A stretch of 37,798 bases of DNA. Source: Tenacibaculum sp. L6. GTDB lineage: Bacteria; Bacteroidota; Bacteroidia; Flavobacteriales; Flavobacteriaceae. Location of the stretch: NCBI RefSeq assembly GCF_028823685.1, contig NZ_JAPEHZ010000019.1:1-37798 (forward strand). Reading direction: 5' to 3'. How positions within the stretch are numbered: position 1 is the first letter of the stretch; each line of letters begins with the position of its first letter. Below are positions 26,424-35,738 of this stretch, piece by piece. Both the position numbers and the translations under genes were made by a program. Under the pieces are notes generated by a model that was not told where the DNA came from, ran no database searches, and saw only the letters and a program-made list of their open reading frames with translations.

Positions 26424-27884
26424 TTAATTTTTAAGGCTTTCGTTGATTTCTTTAAAAATGTTAGGTTTATCAGCAAGAACAATTAAAATGTCAGCAGCAT
26501 TTATTGTCGTTGAACCATTAGGAGTTATATAGTTACCATCTCTTTTTATCAAGGCTATAATGGCGTTTTTAGGGAAATCTAATTCTACAATTTTTTTGTT
26601 TGCCGACTTGCATGATTCTGTAATTATAACTTCTTGCATTATAGCTTTCGGATTTTCTTCTAAGAGCATATCTGTAGCACTGAGTTTTTTTGTTTCTTCA
26701 GGTAAAGCAACATTTAACCATTTTGCAACAATACTAAGCGTTGTACCTTGTATTAAAATAGAAGTAACCGATATAAAAAATACAATGTTAAAAATAATAT
26801 TAGCTTTATCTATACCCGCTAAAAGAGGATAGGTTGCAAATACTATAGGAACCGCGCCACGTAAACCAACCCACGAAATATAAAAACGTCTTCTTAACTT
26901 CATTTTAAAAAAGAGTAAACTAATAAAAACTCCCACAGGGCGAGCAATAAAAATTAAGAAGAGAGAAATGATAAGTCCAATACCAATGTAAGGAACAATT
27001 TGTGAAGGAAAAACAAGTAATCCTAATGTTAAGAATAGTACAATTTGCATTAACCAAGCTAATCCATCAAACATTTTTAAGATCGTTTTTTTATGAATTA
27101 AGTTTTGATTTCCTAAGTAAACAGCACAAATGTAAATAGCTAAAAAGCCATTACCGCCTATAAAATCGGTAAAAGAAAAAGTAATAAACATAAGAGCAAT
27201 AACCAAGACAGGATACAACCCTTCAAAGTCAAGCTTTATTGAGTTTATTGTTTTTTTACTAAGCATTCCAAATAAAAAACCAGCAATAGCACCAACTCCC
27301 ATTTGCTGTAAAAATAAAGGTATTATAGAGGCTAAACTTTGATCTTGATGGGTAACCAATGTTAAAAAAGCAATAGTTAGTACGTACGCCATGGGGTCGT
27401 TACTACCACTTTCTAATTCTAAAGTAGGACGTAAATTTTCTCTTAACGCTAAGTTTTTAGAGCGTAAAATAGAGAATACTGCAGCAGCATCGGTAGAAGA
27501 AACAATAGCACCTAGTAGTAAGCTTTCATAAATTGTAAAATCGGTAATATTCCATACGAAGAGACCCAAAGAAACAGCGGTAAGCAATACGCCTAAAGTA
27601 GAAAGTACCAATCCTTCTTTGAGTATGGGTTTAACAGCCTTCCAGTTTGTATCTAACCCTCCAGAAAATAGAATAAAATTTAAAGAAACAATTCCTATAA
27701 ACTGTGCAGCTTTCGGGTCGTCAAAAATAATACCACCAATACCATCAGACCCAGCGAGCATTCCAATAGTTAAAAATAGTAGCAGAGTAGGAACTCCAAA
27801 TTTATACGATGTTTTTCCAACTATAATACTTATTAAAAGTAAAACTGACCCGATTAATAAAATATTTTCAATGGTTAAATTCAT
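26424..27884 (-). CDS. K+/H+ antiporter of the CPA1 family (CvrA/NhaP2-like)
   Basis: The 486 residues form a cation/proton exchanger domain (about 1-390) with about 12 membrane helices, including the ion-binding segment SSTDAAAVFSILRS and the downstream ESGSNDPMAYVLT, both diagnostic of CPA1 exchangers. A C-terminal TrkA-C (RCK-C) domain (about 405-486; KNAIIALIKRDGNYITPNGST) probably senses nucleotides or ions in the cytoplasm. E. coli CvrA/NhaP2 has the same architecture. Potassium or sodium export against protons across the inner membrane is expected; ion selectivity cannot be read from the sequence. The gene stands alone downstream of the PspC operon terminator. Confidence 0.88.
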   Translation of the reverse strand: MNLTIENILLIGSVLLLISIIVGKTSYKFGVPTLLLFLTIGMLAGSDGIGGIIFDDPKAAQFIGIVSLNFILFSGGLDTNWKAVKPILKEGLVLSTLGVLLTAVSLGLFVWNITDFTIYESLLLGAIVSSTDAAAVFSILRSKNLALRENLRPTLELESGSNDPMAYVLTIAFLTLVTHQDQSLASIIPLFLQQMGVGAIAGFLFGMLSKKTINSIKLDFEGLYPVLVIALMFITFSFTDFIGGNGFLAIYICAVYLGNQNLIHKKTILKMFDGLAWLMQIVLFLTLGLLVFPSQIVPYIGIGLIISLFLIFIARPVGVFISLLFFKMKLRRRFYISWVGLRGAVPIVFATYPLLAGIDKANIIFNIVFFISVTSILIQGTTLSIVAKWLNVALPEETKKLSATDMLLEENPKAIMQEVIITESCKSANKKIVELDFPKNAIIALIKRDGNYITPNGSTTINAADILIVLADKPNIFKEINESLKN

Positions 27885-27950
27885 GCAAGGAATGTTTTAA
27901 ACAAATATATAGGTTTTCGTATTTTTATTATTAAGTTTTTATATAAAGAA

Positions 27951-27974
27951 AAGCCAAAGCTGTACAGCTTTGGC
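27951..27974 (-). terminator. Terminator of the DUF4870-PadR-PspC operon
   Basis: AAGCCAAAGCTG (27951-27962) and CAGCTTTGGCTT (27963-27974 region) form a perfect 24-base palindrome, and the minus strand continues TTTTCTTTATAT. It lies about 100 nt after the small peptide gene at 28078. Confidence 0.75.
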
Positions 27975-28077
27975 TTAACTAATAAAACCAAGTATTAGTG
28001 TCATCGGAGTTAGCTAACCAATGAACTAATGTTGTTAGTGTCAACTATATGTTAATATATGGTGTAATCATAAATTT

Positions 28078-28176
28078 TTATCCGTTCATTACCCATGATA
28101 GTAAGAGTGTGTATAACAGGGTAACTATTTTCATAAAAAAGTTACCTTTAAAAAAGAAGTCGAATAAATCATTCAT
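28078..28176 (-). CDS. Putative 32-residue membrane peptide after the PspC gene
   Basis: A short frame starts at an ATG 20 nt after the stop of the PspC-domain gene and encodes MNDLFDFFFKGNFFMKIVTL followed by LYTLLLSWVMNG. It is one hydrophobic helix with an amphipathic, aromatic N-terminus and an acidic start. Position at the end of an operon of membrane-stress-type genes, before the terminator, suggests that it is translated and may act with the PspC protein in the membrane. The alternatives are a chance ORF in a 3' leader region or a shorter form from the internal Met15. Confidence 0.5.
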   Translation of the reverse strand: MNDLFDFFFKGNFFMKIVTLLYTLLLSWVMNG

Positions 28177-28195
28177 AGTTTTTCAGTTTATGAGA

Positions 28196-30172
28196 TTACC
28201 AAGTTTTAAAAGCTAATTCTCCATCTTCATCATACAATCTACGGAAACCTTTAGAGATATTATCTAGTGTATTATTAGCGATTGTTATAGTACCTACATG
28301 ACCATCGTTACAGTCTACTTCTAAAACAAGTTTATCAATTGTTTTGTTCTTATTGAATTTAGAGCTGATAACGTTTATATTTATGTTTTTACGATCTTCG
28401 AACCAATTAATTAATTTGTTAAGTTCATCTTCAGTAGTTTTTTTAGAAATGATAAATTCAGCTTTTATATCATTTATAGTACTGTTAAAAAGGAAACTTA
28501 CTTCATCATTATTGTCAGAATTCCAATCTTCAGACTCTTCATTATTGTTGATGTCCTCTTCATCACAATCCATACATTCGAAACCTTTTGATGTCATTTT
28601 AAAATGATGATTAGCCATATCTCGATCATAAATATTTAGTGTATTTTTTACACCATCTAAGAAATTACGAGACGATCCTTCAAAATAAATAGTTGTTCCT
28701 TCAGGAATGTATATTACTGCGTTTATCTCTTCATCTTTCCAAATGTTTTTAAAAGCACTTAAAAAGAAGGCGTCAAAAACAATAGTATTGTTATCGCTTT
28801 TATAAGTATATTTTATAGCTTCTGCATTATTGTTTGCATCATTGCGCTTTTTTCCTTCGGATGTTTTTTTAATTTCAATATATGCGCTATCAGTTTCACT
28901 TTTACGAACATCAATATTAATGTTGTTAGAATATTTTAGTTCTTTATCGTCAACATTCACCAACATAGCGTTATCACGATTTCGTAAATTATGTAGATAA
29001 TGAATGTTATCATCATTAACAACTCGAATCTTTAAAGGTTCTTGCTGATTGTAGGTAATACTATGTTTAGTAACATGTGTACCATCATAAGCATGAGATG
29101 TAGCAAACTCTATTCCTGTAAAACCTATAGCTAATAATGAGATTAACCATAAACCGAACAAGGTTAAAATAGTAGCAGTGCTTAATTTTTTAATATTCGG
29201 AGATAAAATTCGTAACCCTAAAATAAATAAGACTACAAAAGGAATACCGATTAAGAAAAATAAGAAGGTCATTAATAACCATTTAGGCATTACTGAGTCG
29301 TAGAAAAATGGTGGGTATTGAACCATGTCTCCATCGAAATTTAAAATCTCTAAGCTTCCTACAGAGAATAAACCTAACAATAATGAAATGATAGTAATAC
29401 CTGCAATGAAAATTAATAAAACGCCCATGAATTTACCGAACACTTTGAATAGTGTTAATAAAATTTTACCCATTGTGTCTAAAAAATCTTGTAATCCTGA
29501 TTTCGTTTGGTTACGTAGCTTTTGGTAATCAGCATTCGAAATTTTATCAGTTAAATCATGGGCGCCTTCCTTTACCTTTGATGATAAGTTTTCAAATTCG
29601 TTACGAATTTTTTTTTCAATATTATCAATGTTTACGGCTTCACCTTCCATTTGTAATTTCTCAGAGGTCGTTTTAGCTTCAGGTAGAATAACCCATAAAA
29701 TGATATATCCGATGATTCCAAAACCGAAACCAGCTAAGGTTAGAATAAGAAAAGCTAAACGAATCCAAACAACATCTATATTAAAATAGTGTCCAAGTCC
29801 AGAACAAACTCCTCCTAAAAACTTATCGTCACCATCTCTAAACATTTTTTTGCTAGCGGTGTTTCTTTTATGATTGTATGAAGTGTTTTCGTTATAGGCT
29901 TCTTCAGCTTCAGCATAATCTTCAGGTTGTCCCATAATAGCGATGATTTCTTCAATATCGCTTTCATTTACTACTTGACGAGCGTCTGTAATTCTTTCTG
30001 ATAATAATTCACTAATGCGTGCTTCGATATCGGCAATGATTTCGTTTTTTCCTTGCGGATCATCACTTAACGAACGAGCGATAGCGTCTAAGTATCGTTT
30101 TAATTTCTGATAGGCAGTTTCATCTATGTGGAAGAAAAATCCGCCCAGGTTTATATTTATTGTCTTATTCAT
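28196..30172 (-). CDS. PspC-domain membrane protein
   Basis: The 658 residues start with a cytoplasmic segment (about 1-100), then a PspC domain (about 108-168; FRDGDDKFLGGVCSGLGHYF with a membrane helix ending WVILPEA). About three more membrane helices follow (about 240-355), then a large, Asn/Asp-rich, probably periplasmic C-terminal domain (about 370-658) with an acidic stretch CMDCDEEDINNNEESED. PspC proteins relate to envelope-stress responses. The start overlaps the PadR gene by 8 bases, indicating coupled translation and PadR control. A 32-residue membrane peptide follows. Confidence 0.85.
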   Translation of the reverse strand: MNKTININLGGFFFHIDETAYQKLKRYLDAIARSLSDDPQGKNEIIADIEARISELLSERITDARQVVNESDIEEIIAIMGQPEDYAEAEEAYNENTSYNHKRNTASKKMFRDGDDKFLGGVCSGLGHYFNIDVVWIRLAFLILTLAGFGFGIIGYIILWVILPEAKTTSEKLQMEGEAVNIDNIEKKIRNEFENLSSKVKEGAHDLTDKISNADYQKLRNQTKSGLQDFLDTMGKILLTLFKVFGKFMGVLLIFIAGITIISLLLGLFSVGSLEILNFDGDMVQYPPFFYDSVMPKWLLMTFLFFLIGIPFVVLFILGLRILSPNIKKLSTATILTLFGLWLISLLAIGFTGIEFATSHAYDGTHVTKHSITYNQQEPLKIRVVNDDNIHYLHNLRNRDNAMLVNVDDKELKYSNNINIDVRKSETDSAYIEIKKTSEGKKRNDANNNAEAIKYTYKSDNNTIVFDAFFLSAFKNIWKDEEINAVIYIPEGTTIYFEGSSRNFLDGVKNTLNIYDRDMANHHFKMTSKGFECMDCDEEDINNNEESEDWNSDNNDEVSFLFNSTINDIKAEFIISKKTTEDELNKLINWFEDRKNININVISSKFNKNKTIDKLVLEVDCNDGHVGTITIANNTLDNISKGFRRLYDEDGELAFKTW

Positions 30173-30509
30173 CTTTAGTTGATTTTGTACTTGTTACTTG
30201 GTTTACTGCGTTTACTAAATTATGCCATGTTTTGTCTAATTCTTTTAAAAACATTCCGCCATTTTCGGTGAGTACGTAATATTTTCTTGGAGGTCCAGAG
30301 GTTGATTCTTCCCATCTGTAACTTAATAGTCCTGCATTTTTTAAGCGGGTAAGTAACGGATATATGGTTCCTTCAACCACAATCATTTCTGCACTTTTAA
30401 GGTTAGAGAGTATCTCAGAGGTATAAGCATCTCCTTTTTGTAAGATTGATAAGATGCAATATTCTAAAACACCCTTACGCATTTGTGCTTTTGTGTTTTC
30501 TATCTTCAT
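30165..30509 (-). CDS. PadR family transcriptional regulator
   Basis: The 114-residue winged-helix protein shows the PadR core: QMRKGVLEYCILSILQKGDA, VVEGTIYPLLTRLKNAGLLS and the wing SGPPRKYYVLTENG. PadR proteins usually repress their own operon and respond to envelope-active compounds or phenolics. It sits between a DUF4870 gene (17 nt upstream) and the PspC gene (8-base overlap). A palindrome-rich promoter lies before the operon, so autoregulation is likely. Confidence 0.93.
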   Translation of the reverse strand: MKIENTKAQMRKGVLEYCILSILQKGDAYTSEILSNLKSAEMIVVEGTIYPLLTRLKNAGLLSYRWEESTSGPPRKYYVLTENGGMFLKELDKTWHNLVNAVNQVTSTKSTKDE

Positions 30510-30525
30510 GTAATGCGGTTTATGG

Positions 30526-30954
30526 TTATTTTATAAATTTTATTGTAAAAGGGTAGTGATATAGTTCGCCTTTATTAGCATTCATAGCAGCTATAATTAT
30601 CAATGCTATTTTTATCAGTGCTATAAGTCCTGCTAACGAAGCAAAACCTAATAAGCCAAATAACCCTCCATAACCATGATGTCCTCCAAAGTCGATGTCA
30701 ATTCCATTAAATCCGTGGAATATATTTCTAAATAAGAACGGTATAAAAGAAGCACTAACTATAAAAATGTACAATCCGAAACTAATATTAAAGTTTACGG
30801 CTTCTTTACCGTGTTCATCTAAAAATGCACTTCTCTCTTTTAAAGTTTGCCATAAGATTAAAGGAGTAATGATACTTCCTAGTGGGAATAAATATCCTGC
30901 AAATGCAGATATATGTATTAAAAAGGCATTGGTTTTTTGGTTATTGTGTTGCAT
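30526..30954 (-). CDS. DUF4870 membrane protein
   Basis: The 142 residues have the DUF4870 pattern: an N-terminal hydrophobic segment (SAFAGYLFPLGSIITPLILW), the conserved LDEHGKEAVNFNISFGLY, and two further membrane helices (about 62-80 and 103-128). It is an inner-membrane protein of unknown function, often found beside PspC and PadR genes in Bacteroidota as I recall. It is the first gene of this operon, with a matching promoter 32-63 nt upstream. Confidence 0.85.
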   Translation of the reverse strand: MQHNNQKTNAFLIHISAFAGYLFPLGSIITPLILWQTLKERSAFLDEHGKEAVNFNISFGLYIFIVSASFIPFLFRNIFHGFNGIDIDFGGHHGYGGLFGLLGFASLAGLIALIKIALIIIAAMNANKGELYHYPFTIKFIK

Positions 30955-30985
30955 AATAAAATGAATTATATAATACTTTACAATG

Positions 30986-31017
30986 CAAATATATATCTTT
31001 TAAAAGGTATTATGCAA
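30986..31017 (-). promoter_or_regulatory. Promoter and possible PadR operator
   Basis: On the minus strand TTG (31015-31017), 21 nt, TATATTTG (30986-30993) fits the Bacteroidota consensus. The spacer contains the perfect palindrome CTTTTAAAAG (30997-31006), and the -33 region lies in the dyad ATGTATTGCAT. Either could be the PadR operator; that is inference. Confidence 0.55.
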
Positions 31018-31108
31018 TACATAGTACTAAAAATTAACAAAATTTAACGTTTGAGTTTCGTGATTTAATTGAATAAAAAGCCGTACATTGCCTGTAAATA
31101 CTGAAAAA

Positions 31109-31564
31109 ATGAAGTTTACACCTAGAAAAGTTAATGCTTTTTTATTTTTTAAATTACCAGCAGCTTTTTTTACTGGAGTACGTTTAAAATCACTTACTGA
31201 TGATACAGCTGAGGTAAAAGTTACCTACAAATGGGTAAATCAAAATCCGTTTAAATCGATGTTTTGGGCGGTACAGGGTATGGCGTCTGAATTAGCCACA
31301 GGAGTTTTGGTAATGAAAGAGATTGCAGCGTCAAATAGAAAAATTTCGATGTTAGTAACCAACATGAATGGGACTTTTACCAAAAAGGCAACAGGAAAAA
31401 TTCGTTTTGAATGCAATCAAGGGCAATTAATAAGAGAAACGATTCAAAAGGCGATTGAAACAGGTGAAGGACAAACAGTAATTGTTACTGCAGAAGGTTT
31501 TAATAACGAAGGAATTTCGGTATCGAAATTTGAATACGAATGGAGTTTGAAAGTGAAATCGTAA
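31109..31564 (+). CDS. DUF4442 hotdog-fold protein
   Basis: The ATG at 31109 gives MKFTPRKVNAFLFFKLPAAF, which fits the usual DUF4442 start; an in-frame TTG at 31088 would add seven residues and is less likely. The 151 residues match the DUF4442 hotdog family, with a central helix FWAVQGMASELATGVL in the place of the acyl-CoA thioesterase active-site helix, including a Glu. A thioesterase-like role on acyl-CoA or acyl-ACP is possible but unproven. It lies 41 nt before the AIM24-family gene on the same strand, so the two are probably co-transcribed. Confidence 0.8.
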   Translation: MKFTPRKVNAFLFFKLPAAFFTGVRLKSLTDDTAEVKVTYKWVNQNPFKSMFWAVQGMASELATGVLVMKEIAASNRKISMLVTNMNGTFTKKATGKIRFECNQGQLIRETIQKAIETGEGQTVIVTAEGFNNEGISVSKFEYEWSLKVKS

Positions 31565-31605
31565 CAAATTACAGTTTTTATGTCTAATAGATAAAACTAA
31601 AAAAT

Positions 31606-32406
31606 ATGAATGCACACGAAATAGATTATCGCATTTTTGGAGAAGAAATGCAGTATGTTGAAATAGAATTAGATCCGCAAGAAGGGGTAGTTGCTGAGAG
31701 TGGTAGCTTTATGATGATGGATTCTGGTGTAGGAATGAATACCATTTTTGGAGATGGCTCAAATCAAGAGAAAGGATTGTTGGGAAAGATTTTTTCTGCA
31801 GGAAAACGAATTTTAACAGGAGAAAGTTTGTTTATGACGGTGTTTACGAACGAAGGTCAAGGAAAAAAACAAGTTTCTTTTGCTTCTCCATATCCAGGAA
31901 AGATTATTCCAATCGATTTAACCGAGTTTGGTGGAAAGTTTATCTGTCAAAAAGATGCTTTTTTATGTGCAGCTAAAGGTGTATCGATAGGAATTGAATT
32001 TTCTAGACGTTTAGGTAGAGGGTTGTTTGGTGGAGAAGGTTTTATTATGCAAAAAATGGAAGGTGATGGTATCGGATTTGTACATGCTGGAGGTACGATG
32101 GCAAAGAAAGTATTACAACCAGGTGAAGTATTAAAAGTAGATACAGGTTGTATCGTAGGTTTTACCCAAGATGTTGATTATGATATTGAGTTTGTAGGCG
32201 GAATAAAAAATACCATATTTGGAGGCGAAGGATTGTTTTTTGCAACTCTTAAAGGCCCAGGTACCGTATATATTCAATCGTTACCGTTTAGTCGATTAGC
32301 TGGAAGAGTATTGGCAATGGCGCCTCAAACAGGAAAAGGAGATAAAGGAGAAGGAAGTGTGTTAGGAGGTTTAGGTAATCTTTTAGATGGAGACAATCGA
32401 TTTTAG
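31606..32406 (+). CDS. TIGR00266/AIM24 family protein
   Basis: The 266 residues match the TIGR00266 (AIM24-like) family: an all-beta fold of two related halves with glycine-rich turns, such as [35 protein letters not shown] and [20 protein letters not shown]. There is no signal peptide or membrane helix, so it is cytoplasmic. No catalytic residues are known for the family; the mitochondrial homologue AIM24 supports inner-membrane organisation. A strong terminator follows. Confidence 0.87.
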   Translation: MNAHEIDYRIFGEEMQYVEIELDPQEGVVAESGSFMMMDSGVGMNTIFGDGSNQEKGLLGKIFSAGKRILTGESLFMTVFTNEGQGKKQVSFASPYPGKIIPIDLTEFGGKFICQKDAFLCAAKGVSIGIEFSRRLGRGLFGGEGFIMQKMEGDGIGFVHAGGTMAKKVLQPGEVLKVDTGCIVGFTQDVDYDIEFVGGIKNTIFGGEGLFFATLKGPGTVYIQSLPFSRLAGRVLAMAPQTGKGDKGEGSVLGGLGNLLDGDNRF

Positions 32407-32420
32407 AAAATAAACTGCAT

Positions 32421-32453
32421 AAAAAAAGCCGCTAAATCTAGCGGCTTTTTTTA
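32421..32453 (+). terminator. Rho-independent terminator after the AIM24-family gene
   Basis: AAAAAAAGCCGCTA pairs with TAGCGGCTTTTTTT around a four-base loop. The A-run and T-run on its two sides could serve both convergent genes. Confidence 0.88.
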
Positions 32454-32467
32454 TGTGTATAGGTTGT

Positions 32468-33859
32468 TTATATTCCTAATTCATCAAACATGCTGATTAA
32501 TTTTTCTCCTTCAGATGGAGCAGGAGCATTAGGACTTACAATATTTCCATCAGGATCAACGATGATAAATCTAGGTAATCCTTTAATTAAGAAATTTTGA
32601 GCCCAGTCTAATTTTAAGTGACTATCTCCAGCCATTAATTGAATACCAGTCATTTCTCTATCTTGGATTGTTTCTTTCCACTTTTCATCGTTCCCTTTAT
32701 CATCAACATTAATACTAACAAACTCAATGTTTTTACCATGGTATTCTTGCTCTAATCTTTTTAATAAAGGAATTTCTCTTTTACAAAAAGCACACCAAGT
32801 AGCCCAAACATCAATGTATAAATATTTTCCTTTACCTAATAAATCATCCATAGAGGTTGTTCCTCCGTTATAATTAACGTAATCCTTAAATTTAGGAGCA
32901 GGTTGCCCTTTTGCTGTAGTCTTTAAAAGGTCGTAGTCTTTGGTAATTTCTTTTTTATGAGCTTCATTAGTAGAGTAAGCCATAAATTTTCTATAAAACT
33001 CCTTTAAATCACTAGTATATGTAATACTGTTTTGAGCACTTTTGTATAATAAATCATTTTTAGCTACTGTGTCAGTTACTTCTGTATGAACAGTTTCTAA
33101 ATAAGTTAAGTATAAATCTTCGCCTTCTTTATTCTTTTCTTTAGCGATTTTATTCAATTCAGTTTCTAACATAGCTCTGTAAGAAAATGAGTTTATGTAA
33201 TCATCACCACTACTATAATTAAAGTTTTCTAAAGGGTTAGGGAAGTTTTCAGAAACTTTAAAATCTTTGTTTCTTGTTAAAGTAGCATGAAAATCTTGGT
33301 AATTATATAAGTTTCTTAAGCACTCGTAATCTATATTTTTAACTTCGTGTTTTAAAAAATCAGCAGGTAATTGTTTAGAGATAGAAAGTTCAGTTAAGGC
33401 TTCTTTATATTCATCAGTTTTAGCTAAAAATTCCTCTTCTTCCAAAGCAAAAAATTGGTTAGCACTAACAATAATATCACTCCAAATCTTTTGCTTCTCA
33501 ACAAAATAGTTGTTAATGTTTGCGTGTGCACCTTCAAAATTAACAACGTCAGCATTTTTATAATCAAATACAAGACCTGTGTCGTCTGTTTTAGTTAGGT
33601 ATAGGTTAAGAGGTGTTTTGTTGAAAAATAAAGTATAGTAACCATCTCTATCAATTTTAAGGGTGTCAACAAAAGAACCAGTTTCTCTATCAAACTTTAT
33701 TTTTTTCTCAAATTTAAAGCCAGATAAAGTAATATCTCTTCGTTTAAAGTTTTCAACTTTACCAGATAAAATCAGATAGTCTTTTACAGGTGCTTGTTCC
33801 TCTTTTTTACATGAAATTATGGTAACTCCTATGAGGGCTAAAAGTACTAGTTTTTTCAT
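32468..33859 (-). CDS. TlpA/ResA-like thioredoxin-fold lipoprotein
   Basis: The ATG at 33859 starts a lipoprotein signal (MKKLVLLALIGVTIISCKKE; lipobox IISC). An ATG ten codons upstream coincides with the predicted transcription start and adds a polar stretch before the signal, so I reject it. Of 463 residues, the first 320 form an N-terminal domain of the kind found in Bacteroidota disulfide reductases. The last 140 are a TlpA-like thioredoxin domain with WATWCAFCKREIPLL (CxxC) and a GLPRFIIVDPDG segment carrying the cis-Pro. It probably reduces or isomerises disulfides at the periplasmic side of a membrane. It is transcribed alone from a near-perfect promoter. Confidence 0.88.
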   Translation of the reverse strand: MKKLVLLALIGVTIISCKKEEQAPVKDYLILSGKVENFKRRDITLSGFKFEKKIKFDRETGSFVDTLKIDRDGYYTLFFNKTPLNLYLTKTDDTGLVFDYKNADVVNFEGAHANINNYFVEKQKIWSDIIVSANQFFALEEEEFLAKTDEYKEALTELSISKQLPADFLKHEVKNIDYECLRNLYNYQDFHATLTRNKDFKVSENFPNPLENFNYSSGDDYINSFSYRAMLETELNKIAKEKNKEGEDLYLTYLETVHTEVTDTVAKNDLLYKSAQNSITYTSDLKEFYRKFMAYSTNEAHKKEITKDYDLLKTTAKGQPAPKFKDYVNYNGGTTSMDDLLGKGKYLYIDVWATWCAFCKREIPLLKRLEQEYHGKNIEFVSINVDDKGNDEKWKETIQDREMTGIQLMAGDSHLKLDWAQNFLIKGLPRFIIVDPDGNIVSPNAPAPSEGEKLISMFDELGI

Positions 33860-33894
33860 TGTTTCTCGTTTAATATATATGGTGTTCAAGGCGC

Positions 33895-33925
33895 CGAAGT
33901 TAGTTTTTTTAACGTTTTTATCAAA
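33895..33925 (-). promoter_or_regulatory. Promoter of the TlpA-like gene
   Basis: On the minus strand TTTG (33922-33925), exactly 19 nt, then TAACTTCG (33895-33902): a near-perfect Bacteroidota promoter. Transcription should begin near 33889, about 30 nt before the chosen ATG. Confidence 0.8.
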
Positions 33926-34024
33926 GAAATTAACATATTATTTAAATACCCCTACTTTTTTACGCGAAAAGATCTTGAAAATTTATCTTTTTTTAGGTTC
34001 TTTGTACACCTCAAAAATATTAAA

Positions 34025-35530
34025 ATGGATACTACACATATAATAAGTTCACAACCAATAGGTTTAGAAGATATTCATAGTATTGTATTACTAGATAAAA
34101 AACTTTCATTATCAGAAGAATCAAGACAAAAGATACAAAAGTGTCGTACGTATCTTGATGGGAAAATGAAAACACATAGCGATCCTATTTACGGAATTAA
34201 TACAGGATTTGGTTCGTTGTGTAATGTGAAGATTAGCGGAGAGAATTTACAACAATTACAAGAAAACTTAGTAATGAGTCATGCTTGTGGAACAGGTGAT
34301 GAAGTGCCACAAGAGATTGTAAAATTAATGTTGTTGTTAAAAATTCAATCGTTAAGCTACGGACATTCAGGTGTGCAATTAGCAACAGTTGATCGTTTGA
34401 TAGATTTTTACAATAACGATATTCTTCCAGTAGTTTATACACAAGGTTCGTTAGGTGCTTCTGGAGATTTAGCTCCGTTAGCACATTTATCGTTACCGTT
34501 AATTGGTTTAGGAGAAGTATATGTTGATGGAGAGCGAATTTCTGGAGAAGCATTATTAGCAAAGTTTGGATGGGAGAAAATCAATCTACAATCTAAAGAA
34601 GGATTAGCCTTGTTAAATGGAACTCAGTTTATGAGTGCTTATGGAGTGCATAATTTATTAAAAGCGTATAAATTATCATACTTATCAGATGTTATTGGAG
34701 CTGCCTCGTTAGAAGCTTTTGACGGAAGAATAGAGCCTTTTAATGAGTTGATTCATTTAGTACGTCCGCACAACGGACAGTTAGCTACAGCAAAACGTAT
34801 TTCTGAATTGTTAGCAGGAAGTGAGTTGATAACGCAGCCTAAAGAACACGTACAAGATCCGTATTCGTTTAGATGTATGCCACAAGTTCACGGAGCAACG
34901 AAAGATACTTTAGAGTTTGTAAAGAAAACATTTGTGACTGAAATTAATTCGGTAACGGATAATCCAAATGTGTTTGTAGATGAAGATATCGTGGTTTCTG
35001 GAGGAAATTTTCACGGACAACCGTTAGCATTAGCCTTAGATTATTTAGCGATTGCGATTGCTGAATTAGGAAATATCTCAGAAAGAAGAACCTATCAGTT
35101 AATTTCTGGTTTACGCGGATTACCAGCGTTCTTGGTTTCTAACCCAGGATTGAATAGTGGATTTATGATTCCTCAGTATACAGCAGCAAGTATTGTAAGT
35201 GCCAATAAGCAATTCTGTACACCATCGAGTATTGATTCTATTGTGTCGAGTAACGGACAAGAAGATCATGTGAGTATGGGGGCAAATGCAGCTGTAAAAG
35301 CTAAAAAAGTAATTGACAATGTATGCTCGGTATTGGCTATTGAGTTGATGAATGCTTCACAAGGATTGTCTTTTAGAGAACATAATACTTCTGAGTTTTT
35401 AGCTTCTTTTGTAGAGATGTTTAGAGAAGATGTACCTGTGGTGAATGACGATAGAGTATTGCATAACGATATTAAAAATGCAGAAAGCTTTATTAATAAC
35501 TTAACTATTGAAGTAGAAGAGTTGTTTTAA
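34025..35530 (+). CDS. hutH: Histidine ammonia-lyase
   Basis: HutH removes ammonia from histidine to give urocanate, the first step of histidine breakdown. The 501 residues match the family. Ala145-Ser146-Gly147 in GASGDLAPLAHLSLPLIG form the MIO electrophile. GINTGFGSL, NGTQFMSAYG, VQDPYSFRCMPQVHGA and NFHGQPLALALD are active-site segments. A related tyrosine ammonia-lyase is possible in principle, but nothing seen argues for it. No other hut gene is in the window. The gene ends at a strong terminator, immediately beyond which the attC-like region begins. Confidence 0.93.
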   Translation: MDTTHIISSQPIGLEDIHSIVLLDKKLSLSEESRQKIQKCRTYLDGKMKTHSDPIYGINTGFGSLCNVKISGENLQQLQENLVMSHACGTGDEVPQEIVKLMLLLKIQSLSYGHSGVQLATVDRLIDFYNNDILPVVYTQGSLGASGDLAPLAHLSLPLIGLGEVYVDGERISGEALLAKFGWEKINLQSKEGLALLNGTQFMSAYGVHNLLKAYKLSYLSDVIGAASLEAFDGRIEPFNELIHLVRPHNGQLATAKRISELLAGSELITQPKEHVQDPYSFRCMPQVHGATKDTLEFVKKTFVTEINSVTDNPNVFVDEDIVVSGGNFHGQPLALALDYLAIAIAELGNISERRTYQLISGLRGLPAFLVSNPGLNSGFMIPQYTAASIVSANKQFCTPSSIDSIVSSNGQEDHVSMGANAAVKAKKVIDNVCSVLAIELMNASQGLSFREHNTSEFLASFVEMFREDVPVVNDDRVLHNDIKNAESFINNLTIEVEELF

Positions 35531-35550
35531 GGAACAATAAAATCATATAA

Positions 35551-35587
35551 AAAAAACTCCAGCTGTAATTTCCAGTTGGAGTTTTTT
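35551..35587 (+). terminator. Rho-independent terminator after hutH
   Basis: AAAAAACTCCAGCTG pairs with CAGTTGGAGTTTTTT (one G:U), followed by T. It ends just before the first attC-like element. Confidence 0.87.
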
Positions 35588-35592
35588 GTTTT

Positions 35593-35719
35593 TAACGGTT
35601 TTGTATAAGAATAGTTGTGTGTTTTAGGCACTAAAGTTAGCAAATAAATAACAGATAGAAAGTCTGCAAGGATTTTCGTAAGTAGGCGAGAACTAGCCAT
35701 TAATTATACACGTTAGCAA
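35593..35719. repeat. attC-like inverted-repeat element A
   Basis: The left end reads TAACGGTTTTGTATAA (35593-35608) and the right end TTATACACGTTAGCAA (35704-35719). TAACG pairs with CGTTA and GTATAA with TTATAC, separated by unpaired spacers of 6 and 2 nt, as in the R and L boxes of integron attC sites. The middle holds the shorter inverted segment AAGGATTTTCG. Another GTTAGC occurs internally at about 35636. The left end closely matches that of element B (consensus TAACGGTYTYGTATAA). It lies at the 3' side of the minus-strand gene at 35739, where an integron cassette carries its attC. Confidence 0.55.
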
Positions 35720-35738
35720 ACGTTTTTAATAATTTGTA

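Noticed and set aside
33860..33889. Upstream ATG of the TlpA-like lipoprotein
   Set aside because: It would place ten polar residues before the lipoprotein signal and coincides with the predicted transcription start; ATG at 33859 gives a normal signal.
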